Source: Blautia schinkii (GTDB lineage: Bacteria; Bacillota; Clostridia; Lachnospirales; Lachnospiraceae). From it: a stretch of DNA of 64,000 bases. The position numbers were made by a program, and so were the translations under genes. This document shows positions 53,002 through 60,777 of this stretch, in pieces (position 1 is the stretch's first letter; every line of letters starts with the position of its first letter). The stretch lies in NCBI RefSeq assembly GCF_013304825.1, contig NZ_JAAWUO010000005.1, forward strand, positions 98,226 to 162,225, in the 5' to 3' direction. Under the pieces are notes generated by a model. It was not told the origin of the DNA, did no database searches, and saw only the letters and a program-made list of their open reading frames with translations.

Positions 53002-53016
53002 GTGAACAACAAAAAT

Positions 53017-53045
53017 ATTATATATAATAATTAATGAAATTGCAA
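53017..53045 (-). promoter_or_regulatory. Promoter of tRNA-Tyr
   Basis: On the minus strand TTGCAA (53040-53045) and TATAAT (53017-53022) are 17 bases apart, just upstream of the tRNA. Confidence 0.85.
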
Positions 53046-53088
53046 GCTTTTTTTCAAAAAAAATAATAATTCTTACAGTATCAGCATT

Positions 53089-53114
53089 TTTGGTAAAACA
53101 CTGGACTTACCAAA
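53089..53114. promoter_or_regulatory. Dyad over the fba promoter region
   Basis: TTTGGTAA (53089-53096) and TTACCAAA (53107-53114) are perfect inverted repeats 10 bases apart. They flank TGGACT (53102-53107), the likely -35 box that sits 17 bases before TATTAT (53125-53130). This is a candidate operator for a sugar-responsive regulator. Confidence 0.5.
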
Positions 53115-53195
53115 GGAAATCTGCTATTATGAGTACGGTTGGATATAAAGGACACGGTTTTTCCGTATCCTAATACAGGTTAGGAGGATTTTATC

Positions 53196-54059
53196 ATGTT
53201 AGTAAACGCAACAGAAATGCTGAAAAAAGCAAAAGCAGGCCATTATGCAGTTGGTCAGTTCAACATCAACAACCTTGAGTGGACAAAAGCTATCCTTCAG
53301 ACAGCTCAGGAGCTCAACTCTCCTGTAATCCTTGGTGTTTCCGAGGGTGCCGGTAAATACATGACAGGTTATAAGACTGTTGTAGGTATGGTTAACGGTA
53401 TGATGGAAGAGCTGAACATCACTGTTCCGGTTGCTCTTCATCTTGACCACGGCAGCTATGATGGATGCCTGAAATGTGTTGAGGCTGGTTTCTCTTCCAT
53501 TATGTTCGACGGATCTCATTATCCGATCGATGAGAACGTAGCTAAGACTAAAGAGCTGGTTAAGATCGTTGCTGAGCACAACATGTCTCTTGAGGCAGAG
53601 GTTGGTTCCATCGGTGGCGAGGAAGATGGTGTTGTTGGTATGGGCGAGTGCGCTGATCCTGAGGAGTGCAAGAGAGTTGCAGATCTCGGAATCAACTTCC
53701 TTGCAGCTGGTATCGGTAACATTCACGGAAAATATCCGGCTAACTGGCAGGGCTTAAGCTTTGAGACTCTGGATGCTATTCAGAAACTGACAGGAGATAT
53801 GCCGCTTGTTCTTCACGGTGGTACAGGTATCCCGGCAGACATGATCAAGAAAGCGATCAGCCTTGGCGTTTCCAAGATCAATGTAAATACAGAGTGCCAG
53901 CTTGCATTTGCTGAAGCTACACGTAAATACATTGAAGAGGGTAAAGATCAGCAGGGTAAAGGATATGACCCACGTAAGCTTCTTGCACCTGGAGCAGAGG
54001 CGATCAAAGCTACTGTTAAAGAGAAAATGGAGCTTTTCGGATCTGTCAATAAAGCATGA
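53196..54059 (+). CDS. fba: Class II fructose-1,6-bisphosphate aldolase
   Basis: Glycolytic aldolase splitting fructose-1,6-bisphosphate to dihydroxyacetone phosphate and glyceraldehyde-3-phosphate. The 287-residue product has the zinc and catalytic motif ALHLDHGSYD (Asp84, His85), FDGSHYPIDENVAKTKE, GNIHGKYP and the phosphate-binding LVLHGGTGIP and KINVNTECQLA. Length matches B. subtilis FbaA. Tagatose-bisphosphate aldolases are close relatives, but a housekeeping role is likelier for a lone gene. TAGGAGG precedes the ATG. A terminator follows. Confidence 0.95.
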   Translation: MLVNATEMLKKAKAGHYAVGQFNINNLEWTKAILQTAQELNSPVILGVSEGAGKYMTGYKTVVGMVNGMMEELNITVPVALHLDHGSYDGCLKCVEAGFSSIMFDGSHYPIDENVAKTKELVKIVAEHNMSLEAEVGSIGGEEDGVVGMGECADPEECKRVADLGINFLAAGIGNIHGKYPANWQGLSFETLDAIQKLTGDMPLVLHGGTGIPADMIKKAISLGVSKINVNTECQLAFAEATRKYIEEGKDQQGKGYDPRKLLAPGAEAIKATVKEKMELFGSVNKA

Positions 54060-54082
54060 TGAATCGAAAATAATATATAAAG

Positions 54083-54123
54083 GAAATCGGAACAGGAGTG
54101 ATCCTCTTCCGGTTTCTTTTTTT
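54083..54123 (+). terminator. Terminator of fba
   Basis: GAAATCGGAA and TTCCGGTTTC form a 10-bp stem (one G-T pair), followed by seven T. Confidence 0.85.
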
Positions 54124-54140
54124 ATGATAAAATATCAATA

Positions 54141-54194
54141 TTTTCACTATATAAAAAAATGAACATGTTTCTTGATTTTTTTATATAGTGAAAA
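54141..54194. repeat. Perfect 20-bp inverted repeat upstream of the ABC transporter operon
   Basis: TTTTCACTATATAAAAAAAT (54141-54160) and its exact complement (54175-54194) flank GAACATGTTTCTTG. The arms are almost pure A/T with a TTTTCACTATAT outer part. It could be an operator for a dimeric regulator such as YesN, or a hairpin or cruciform. The remaining bases to 54336 form the leader of the operon. Confidence 0.85.
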
Positions 54195-54336
54195 TGACCT
54201 CCCCGATTTACAATAACATCAAGTTGATCGAGAAGCAAATTTAAAGCTTATCGGTCAGGGATATGCAAATGGGGCGTTATAAGCATATCCGGGGAACGAA
54301 CTGAATATCATTTAAGGTAAAGGAGAGGTAACGATT

Positions 54337-55665
54337 ATGAGAATGAAAAAAGCAACAGCATTTGGTCTTGCAGCATTAATGGCAGCTACCATGATCCCGG
54401 CAGTTCCGGCCATGGCAAAAGGAGATGACAGTAAGGGTTCTGTTTACTATCTGAACTTTAAACCGGAGCAGGCAGATCAGTGGTCAGATCTGGCAAAAAA
54501 ATACACCGATGAGACTGGTGTACCTGTTACTGTTGTTACAGCAGCTTCCGGAACTTATGAGTCTACTCTGAAATCAGAGATGGCCAAAGATGAGGTTCCG
54601 ACATTATTCCAGGTTAACGGACCGGTTGGACTTGCATCCTGGAAGGATTATTGCTATGACCTGAAAGACAGTGATGTTTATAAAAATGTGGAGAGTGACG
54701 ATTTCGTACTGAAGGATGACAGCGGTGCAGTTGACGGTATCGCCTATGTAATTGAAACATATGGACTTATTTACAACAAGGCACTTCTTAAGAAATACTG
54801 TGAGATGGATGGAGCTGTGATCAAGTCTGCAGATGAGATCAACAATTTTGAGACATTAAAGAAGGTTGCAGATGATATCCAGGCTAAGAAAGATGACCTT
54901 GGAGTTGACGGTGCATTTACTTCCGCAGGCTTTGATTCTTCCAGTGACTGGCGTTTCAAGACACATCTTGCAAACCTTCCAATCTATTATGAGTACAAAG
55001 AAGATGGAATCACATCCACAGATGCGATCAAAGGAACCTATCTTGATAACTTCAAGAACCTGTTTGACCTTTATATCACAGATTCTACCTGTGAGCCAAG
55101 CCTTCTTTCCAGCAAGACTATCGATGATGCAAATGCTGAATTTGGTCTTGGAGAGGCTGTGTTCTATCAGAATGGAACCTGGGCTTATGATAGCATCAAA
55201 GATAACGAAGTAGCAGACGAGGATATGGGAATGCTTCCAATCTACATTGGTGTAGATGGTGAAGAGGATCAGGGACTTTGCACAGGCAGTGAGAACTACT
55301 GGTGCGTAAATAAAAAAGCAGATGAGAAGGATATCCAGGCAACTCTTGATTTCCTCAGCTGGGTTATCACAAGTGATGAAGGAAGAGAATCTATAAGCCA
55401 GGAAATGGGATTTACAACACCATTCAAGACCTTTGATGAGAATTATGAGTCTACAAATCCGCTTGTAAAAGCAGCCAATGAATATGTAAAAGCTGGTAAA
55501 ACTCCGGTTTCATGGAACTTCACAACCATGCCTTCTGAAGAGTGGAAAAACCAGGTCGGCAGTGCAATGCTTGAGTATGCACAGGGTACCGGTGAGTGGG
55601 ATGCTGTGAAAACTGCATTTGTTGACGGATGGGCAAAAGAGTACAAAGCAGCAAATGAAGGCTGA
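54337..55665 (+). CDS. Sugar ABC transporter solute-binding protein without lipobox
   Basis: A 442-residue family 1 extracellular solute-binding protein. The signal peptide (about residues 1-27) ends AVPAMAK with no Cys, so it looks like a signal peptidase I substrate and not a lipoprotein, which is unusual in a Gram-positive. The mature part has the two-lobe pattern, with VTAASGTYESTLKSEMAKDE and TLFQVNGPVGLASW, as in MalE/MsmE relatives. AAAGGAGAGG precedes the ATG. It heads the operon with two permeases and the YesN/YesM/lipoprotein genes. Substrate is probably an oligosaccharide. Confidence 0.88.
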   Translation: MRMKKATAFGLAALMAATMIPAVPAMAKGDDSKGSVYYLNFKPEQADQWSDLAKKYTDETGVPVTVVTAASGTYESTLKSEMAKDEVPTLFQVNGPVGLASWKDYCYDLKDSDVYKNVESDDFVLKDDSGAVDGIAYVIETYGLIYNKALLKKYCEMDGAVIKSADEINNFETLKKVADDIQAKKDDLGVDGAFTSAGFDSSSDWRFKTHLANLPIYYEYKEDGITSTDAIKGTYLDNFKNLFDLYITDSTCEPSLLSSKTIDDANAEFGLGEAVFYQNGTWAYDSIKDNEVADEDMGMLPIYIGVDGEEDQGLCTGSENYWCVNKKADEKDIQATLDFLSWVITSDEGRESISQEMGFTTPFKTFDENYESTNPLVKAANEYVKAGKTPVSWNFTTMPSEEWKNQVGSAMLEYAQGTGEWDAVKTAFVDGWAKEYKAANEG

Positions 55666-55690
55666 TAAGGTATAACTGAAACGTGATCAC

Positions 55691-55724
55691 GAAGGGGTGG
55701 GCGGTTTCCGCCTGCCTCTTTCAA
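55691..55724 (+). promoter_or_regulatory. Intra-operon hairpin between binding protein and permease
   Basis: GAAGGGGTGGGCGG pairs with CCGCCTGCCTCTTTC around TTT (about 14 bp with G-T pairs). Such hairpins after binding-protein genes protect or partly terminate the message, so that more binding protein than permease is made. Confidence 0.65.
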
Positions 55725-55783
55725 TGAAGAGAGGGTGCGTAAAGTAGGGAAGGATGCATCCTCAGGAGAAAGGAAGAGAAAAC

Positions 55784-56632
55784 ATGCAGAATAAGATGAT
55801 GAAAAAGTATTTTCCGGTTTTTGTCCTGCCTACCCTGCTGGCATTTACCATTGGATTTATTGTTCCGTTTATCATGGGCGTATATCTTTCCTTCTGTAAA
55901 TTTACCACAGTAACGGATGCAAAATTTGTGGGATTACAGAACTATGTGAAGATTTTTACTGAGGATGGAACATTCGGACATGCATTATGGTACACTACTG
56001 CATTTACGGTTGTATCGGTTGTTCTGATCAATGTGATAGGTTTTGCAGTTGCATTGCTTCTGACCAAGAAAATCAAAGGAACCAATGTATTTCGTACTGT
56101 ATTTTTTATGCCAAACCTGATCGGTGGTATCATCCTTGGTTATGTATGGCAGCTTCTGTTAAATGGTCTGCTTCTTCAGATTAATAAAACACTTACATAT
56201 TCATCAGTTTACGGATTCTGGGGTCTTGTGATCCTGATGTGCTGGCAGCAGATCGGATATATGATGATCATTTACATCGCAGGTATCCAGAACATTCCTG
56301 GTGAACTGATCGAAGCTGCACAGATTGATGGTGCAAACAAAGGACAGCTTCTGAAGCATGTGATCATTCCTATGGTCATGCCGTCCATCACTATCTGTAC
56401 TTTCCTGACACTTACCAACTCCTTCAAGCTTTTTGATCAGAACCTTGCCCTTACAAATGGTGAGCCTTCCAACATGTCAGAAATGCTCGCACTGAACATT
56501 TACAATACCTTCTATGGACGTACCGGATGGGAAGGTGTAGGACAGGCGAAGGCCGTGATCTTCTTTATCCTGGTTGGAGCAATTGCCATGATCCAGAATC
56601 GTCTCACAAGAAGTAAGGAGGTACAGCAGTAA
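55784..56632 (+). CDS. Sugar ABC transporter permease 1 (MalF type)
   Basis: A 282-residue inner-membrane permease with six predicted helices. The EAA loop that contacts the ATPase reads ELIEAAQIDGANKGQLLKHV. It pairs with the second permease, whose ATG overlaps its stop (TAATG). The ATG at 55784 has AAGGAAG upstream and begins MQNKMMKKYFPVFVLPTLLA; an in-frame upstream start at 55754 is less likely. No ATPase gene is present, so it probably uses a shared MsmX-type ATPase encoded elsewhere. Confidence 0.92.
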   Translation: MQNKMMKKYFPVFVLPTLLAFTIGFIVPFIMGVYLSFCKFTTVTDAKFVGLQNYVKIFTEDGTFGHALWYTTAFTVVSVVLINVIGFAVALLLTKKIKGTNVFRTVFFMPNLIGGIILGYVWQLLLNGLLLQINKTLTYSSVYGFWGLVILMCWQQIGYMMIIYIAGIQNIPGELIEAAQIDGANKGQLLKHVIIPMVMPSITICTFLTLTNSFKLFDQNLALTNGEPSNMSEMLALNIYNTFYGRTGWEGVGQAKAVIFFILVGAIAMIQNRLTRSKEVQQ

Positions 56633-57468
56633 TGAATAAAAAAGTAAAATTCAGCGGTCTGTGGACTGCGATCCTGAGCGTGGTATCTGTTGCTTATATT
56701 TTCCCGATTCTTCTGGTTTTGATCAATTCTTTTAAGAAAAAAGCATACATCAGCCGTTATCCTTTTGCAATCCCAACGGATAAAATGTTCGTAGGTCTGG
56801 AAAACTATGTAAATGGTCTTACAAAAACCGGATTTTTCCAGGCATTTGGATGGACATTATTTATCACAGTATTTTCGGTTGCGGTAATTCTGCTCTGTAC
56901 CTCCATGTGTGCTTGGTACATCAACCGTGTTACCAACACGCTGACAAAAACCATGTACATGCTGTGTCTGTTTTCCATGGTCGTACCATTCCAGATGGTA
57001 ATGTTTACCCTTTCCAAGATCGCAAACATTCTGAAACTGAATACTCCGTGGGGACTGATCATCATTTATCTTGGATATGGAGCAGGACTTGCGGTATTTA
57101 TGTTCAGCGGATTTGTAAAATCCATTCCGATCGAGATTGAGGAAGCTGCCATGATCGATGGCTGTACTCCGATTCAGACATTTTTTAAAGTAGTTCTTCC
57201 GGTTATGAAACCGACCTGTGTAACAGTAGCAATTCTGGAAACCATGTGGATCTGGAACGATTATCTTCTTCCATATCTGGTACTTGATATCAAGAAGTAC
57301 AAAACAATTTCCATTGCGATCCAGTATCTGAAGGGTGGCTATGGTACGATTGATATGGGAGCTATGATGGGAGTTCTTGTCCTTTCTATTATTCCTATCA
57401 TTGTATTCTATCTTGCATGCCAGAAATATATTATCGAAGGTGTGGTTGCAGGAGCTGTTAAGGGCTGA
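56632..57468 (+). CDS. Sugar ABC transporter permease 2 (MalG type)
   Basis: A 278-residue permease with six helices and the EAA loop IEEAAMIDGCTPIQTFFKVV. It begins one base inside the permease 1 stop. It ends CQKYIIEGVVAGAVKG, the family C-terminus (IxGltaGAvKG). A hairpin at 57505-57538 and the regulator gene follow within 90 bases. Confidence 0.93.
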   Translation: MNKKVKFSGLWTAILSVVSVAYIFPILLVLINSFKKKAYISRYPFAIPTDKMFVGLENYVNGLTKTGFFQAFGWTLFITVFSVAVILLCTSMCAWYINRVTNTLTKTMYMLCLFSMVVPFQMVMFTLSKIANILKLNTPWGLIIIYLGYGAGLAVFMFSGFVKSIPIEIEEAAMIDGCTPIQTFFKVVLPVMKPTCVTVAILETMWIWNDYLLPYLVLDIKKYKTISIAIQYLKGGYGTIDMGAMMGVLVLSIIPIIVFYLACQKYIIEGVVAGAVKG

Positions 57469-57504
57469 CAAATCAACTGAATAATGGTAAAATGAAAGAA
57501 AAAC

Positions 57505-57538
57505 GGCCTGATCTGCGTGTCTTTACGTGGATCAGGCC
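57505..57538 (+). terminator. Hairpin between permease 2 and the response regulator
   Basis: GGCCTGATC and GATCAGGCC are perfect complements with an inner CGT/ACG pair. No T run follows on the plus strand, so it may only reduce read-through into the regulator genes. Confidence 0.5.
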
Positions 57539-57557
57539 ATATTTGGCGAGGTGGGGA

Positions 57558-59096
57558 ATGTACAGAGTTTTGGTGGTAGATGATGAGAAGCTGGAACGAG
57601 AGGGAATCAGATTTCTGCTGTCTATGGAAGAAGGTGAGTGGGAGATTTATGAGGCTGCCAATGGAAAGCTGGCGTTAAATGAGCTGCGTAGCCATAAGAT
57701 TGATCTGATGCTGACAGATATCAAAATGCCGCATATGGATGGGCTGGAGCTTTCCAAAAAAGCAAGAGAAGAGTATCCGGGGCTGGAGATCATCATTTTC
57801 AGTGGATATGGAGATTTTTCGTTTGCACAGGAAGCGATACGTTATGGTGTGACAGATTATGTACTTAAGCCTGTTGATCCGGATCGTTTTCATGAGACGA
57901 TTCAGAAAATACAGGCAGAGATTACATCCCGGAAGGACAAAGAACAGCAGTCGATGAAAGAAAAAAGTTTTCTGCAGCAATATTTTCTTCTGAGCTTTAT
58001 CTATTCAGGAGACCAGGAACGGCTGAAGGAAGCAGAGGGGATCGTGGATCTGGCAATGTGGAAGGAATGGCACTGCGCGATCCTTATTGAATCAGATGAA
58101 GCTTTTTTTGAGTCTGCGAATGATGAGGTTCCGGAGGAAATCATGGAAGAGCTGCGCAGATCATTTTTTTACCTGAATCTGAACGGCCGTCAGTCATTGC
58201 TTCTTTTCAAAGATGTATACTGCGATTATGTACTTGTGGCAAAAAATGTCTACACTCTTCTGAAAAGACTGCATTCTGTGAGGTTTCACCTGGCAGTGAG
58301 CAGACGTTTTGATGGATATCAGGAGCTTCCGGACATTATGGAGCAGCTGGAACAGCAGATGGAAGAGAAATTCTATCATCCGGATATCCATGTTTACACC
58401 AGTGAGGAAGATGCGGAAAAAAATACCCGGGAAGAAGAACAAGATTCCAGACTCATGGAAAAAATTTCAGAAGATATTTCCAGAAAAGATGTGAAGCAGC
58501 TGTGGAGCCACTTCCGCAGTCTGGCATCCAAATATCAGTCCAATACCCAGTTTTCTGCCATGTATGTGAAATTTGTTTTTTCCAATGTGATAAGGGAGTT
58601 GTTCCAGGAGAATCGTTTTGCGGGTGAGCACAGGCTGGATCTGGAAGTGGATCATCTGTATAGCTGTTCTACCATTCAGGAGATCATTGAGGTTACGGAG
58701 AAAAATATTCATCAGTACGAAGAGTTCCTGGATCGTTCCATGAGCGAATCCAGAGATGAGGTGGCAGCAGTTAAGAACTATATTTACAACCATTATGCAG
58801 AGGATCTGAATCTTGAAACACTGGCGGAAAAAGTTTATCTTTCTTCCGGCTATTTAAGCTTTATTTTCAAGAAGGAGACAGGAATGAACCTGAACCGTTT
58901 TATCCGTGTATTCCGCATGAAAAAAGCAAAAGAGCTTCTGCGTACAACGAACATGAAAGTAGCTATGGTCAGCGAAAAGGTAGGTTTTACCAATTCGTCA
59001 TACTTCTGCCGCAGTTTCCGGGAATATTACGGAAGCAGCCCGGAGTCCTACAGAAAGGGAAACAGTGAGGATGAAGAAGCTTCTGATGAAGTATAA
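57558..59096 (+). CDS. YesN-type response regulator, AraC family
   Basis: A 512-residue cytoplasmic regulator: an N-terminal receiver domain (residues 1-120, acidic pocket Asp8-Asp9, phosphoacceptor Asp54 in MLTDIKMPHMDG), a long central region, and a C-terminal AraC domain with two helix-turn-helices (DLNLETLAEKVYLSSGYLSF and KVAMVSEKVGFTNSSYFCRS). It pairs with the kinase gene that overlaps its end. It likely activates the upstream transporter operon when its kinase senses a sugar or its binding protein. The ATG at 57558 has GAGGTGGGG upstream. Confidence 0.92.
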   Translation: MYRVLVVDDEKLEREGIRFLLSMEEGEWEIYEAANGKLALNELRSHKIDLMLTDIKMPHMDGLELSKKAREEYPGLEIIIFSGYGDFSFAQEAIRYGVTDYVLKPVDPDRFHETIQKIQAEITSRKDKEQQSMKEKSFLQQYFLLSFIYSGDQERLKEAEGIVDLAMWKEWHCAILIESDEAFFESANDEVPEEIMEELRRSFFYLNLNGRQSLLLFKDVYCDYVLVAKNVYTLLKRLHSVRFHLAVSRRFDGYQELPDIMEQLEQQMEEKFYHPDIHVYTSEEDAEKNTREEEQDSRLMEKISEDISRKDVKQLWSHFRSLASKYQSNTQFSAMYVKFVFSNVIRELFQENRFAGEHRLDLEVDHLYSCSTIQEIIEVTEKNIHQYEEFLDRSMSESRDEVAAVKNYIYNHYAEDLNLETLAEKVYLSSGYLSFIFKKETGMNLNRFIRVFRMKKAKELLRTTNMKVAMVSEKVGFTNSSYFCRSFREYYGSSPESYRKGNSEDEEASDEV

Positions 59097-60777
59097 AAAT
59101 ATGAAATACCGGTACAAACTAACGCTTCTTCTTGTTGTGGCCAGCCTTGTTCCGATGACAGTTCTGGCTTTGTACAGCCACAGCCGTATGAGCAGTCTTG
59201 TACGGGAAAATGAGATGGAAGATATGTATTCTATCCTGGAGCAGATAAGAGAGAGTATTGACGGCCAGATGGAGATCTATGTGAGTCTTCTAAATTATCT
59301 CACTTATTCTCCGGAGATTCTGGAAGTGATCGAGAATAAGGATATGGACCGGTATACCGCTTATGAACAGTATACAGAGGTAGTAGATCCACTTCTTACT
59401 GTGCCGAAATCCTATCACGATGCCATTCTTGGAATACAGCTTTTTGCAGAGAGCATTCCGGTACGCCATGAATATACGCTGGTTCCGCTGGATGAGATGT
59501 ACGGGGAATGGTGGAGCAGCAAACTGGACGGAAGTGTGATGGCGCAGTGGATCGTAGACCGTGACAATCGGCAGATTGCAGCTGTGCGTGAGATTTATAA
59601 CGAAAAAAAACGTGACGCAGTTCTTTGCATTACTCTTGATTATGAAAAAGTTTTCCGGCCTCTTGCCAATATTATTGAGAGAAATTCCGGCGGCATAGTG
59701 GTAGATAAGCAGAAAAATGTGGTTTACCACGGGGAAAATCTGGCTGCCAGCGATATTTCCGCGCAGAAAAGTACCGAAAAAATGCTGGACAGGCTCAGGG
59801 AGGAATATGCTTATGTCAGCACCAGCGGCCACGAAACGAGATGGACTTATTATTTTTATAAGCCGCCTGCAGTGATTGAGAGCTCTGTCTCCAAACTTCT
59901 GATCAGTGAAATCCCGCTGATCGGCCTCTGCGTTGTGATCATTATTGTTCTGGGGATGACTTTTTCCAAATTGTTTACCAGAAATATTGAACTGCTTACC
60001 AGAAATATGGAACAGGTCAACCAGGGAAGCCGAGAGGTTACGGTTTACAGCGATTCACAGGACGAGGTGGGTCAGCTGATACGGAGCTTCCATCATATGA
60101 TGGATGAGATCAACCGGCTGATCGAAGAAGTTTATGAGAATAAGATCGCGCTTAAGGAATTTGAACTGAAAGCTCTGACTGCACAGATCAATCCTCATTT
60201 TTTGTATAATTCTCTTTCTATTATAAACTGGATGGCCATCAAAAGCAGGCAGAAGGAGATCAGCCGTGTAACGTTGGCTCTTTCTACTTTTTATCGGACT
60301 GCGCTGAGTAAAGGTGCTGATATGGTGACTGTGGAGAACTGCATCCGGAATATTGAGGCTTATCTGGAAATCCAGCTGATCATGCATGATAATGACTTTA
60401 AAGTGGAATGGAAGATCGATCAGGAGGTGCAGCAGGAACTGGTACCTAAGCTTATTTTGCAGCCGGTGGTCGAAAATGCGCTGGAGCATGGTCTTGATGT
60501 AAAGGAAGAAGGGGAAAAAATCCTTCGGCTTTCGTTTTTTGCGGATGGCAGTGACGTGGTGATCCGGGTAGATGATAATGGAATGGGAATGGAGCAGGAG
60601 CAGGCCGAGAAGCTGATCACCTACCAGGCCAAAGGTTATGGATTAAAGAATGTCAATGACCGTATGTGTATCTTATATGGAGAGGAATATGCCATTAGGA
60701 TCTTAAGCCAGGTTGGGAAAGGAACCAGGGTTGAGATGAGAATTCCGGGAAAGGAGAAAAAAGATGAGAAGGCTTAA
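59071..60777 (+). CDS. YesM-type sensor histidine kinase
   Basis: A 568-residue membrane kinase: helix 1 (about residues 17-38), a large extracellular sensor domain (about 39-275), helix 2 (about 283-302), HAMP, and a LytS/YesM His_kinase domain with the phosphorylated His376 in AQINPHFLYNSLSIINW, then the ATP site DDNGMGM with GYGLKNVNDRM. It overlaps the regulator by 26 bases. The ATG at 59071 is chosen from several near starts; GTG 59065 is closer to the AAAGGGA site and is also possible. It is followed by a lipoprotein binding protein that may present ligand to the sensor domain. Confidence 0.92.
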   Translation: MKKLLMKYKNMKYRYKLTLLLVVASLVPMTVLALYSHSRMSSLVRENEMEDMYSILEQIRESIDGQMEIYVSLLNYLTYSPEILEVIENKDMDRYTAYEQYTEVVDPLLTVPKSYHDAILGIQLFAESIPVRHEYTLVPLDEMYGEWWSSKLDGSVMAQWIVDRDNRQIAAVREIYNEKKRDAVLCITLDYEKVFRPLANIIERNSGGIVVDKQKNVVYHGENLAASDISAQKSTEKMLDRLREEYAYVSTSGHETRWTYYFYKPPAVIESSVSKLLISEIPLIGLCVVIIIVLGMTFSKLFTRNIELLTRNMEQVNQGSREVTVYSDSQDEVGQLIRSFHHMMDEINRLIEEVYENKIALKEFELKALTAQINPHFLYNSLSIINWMAIKSRQKEISRVTLALSTFYRTALSKGADMVTVENCIRNIEAYLEIQLIMHDNDFKVEWKIDQEVQQELVPKLILQPVVENALEHGLDVKEEGEKILRLSFFADGSDVVIRVDDNGMGMEQEQAEKLITYQAKGYGLKNVNDRMCILYGEEYAIRILSQVGKGTRVEMRIPGKEKKDEKA

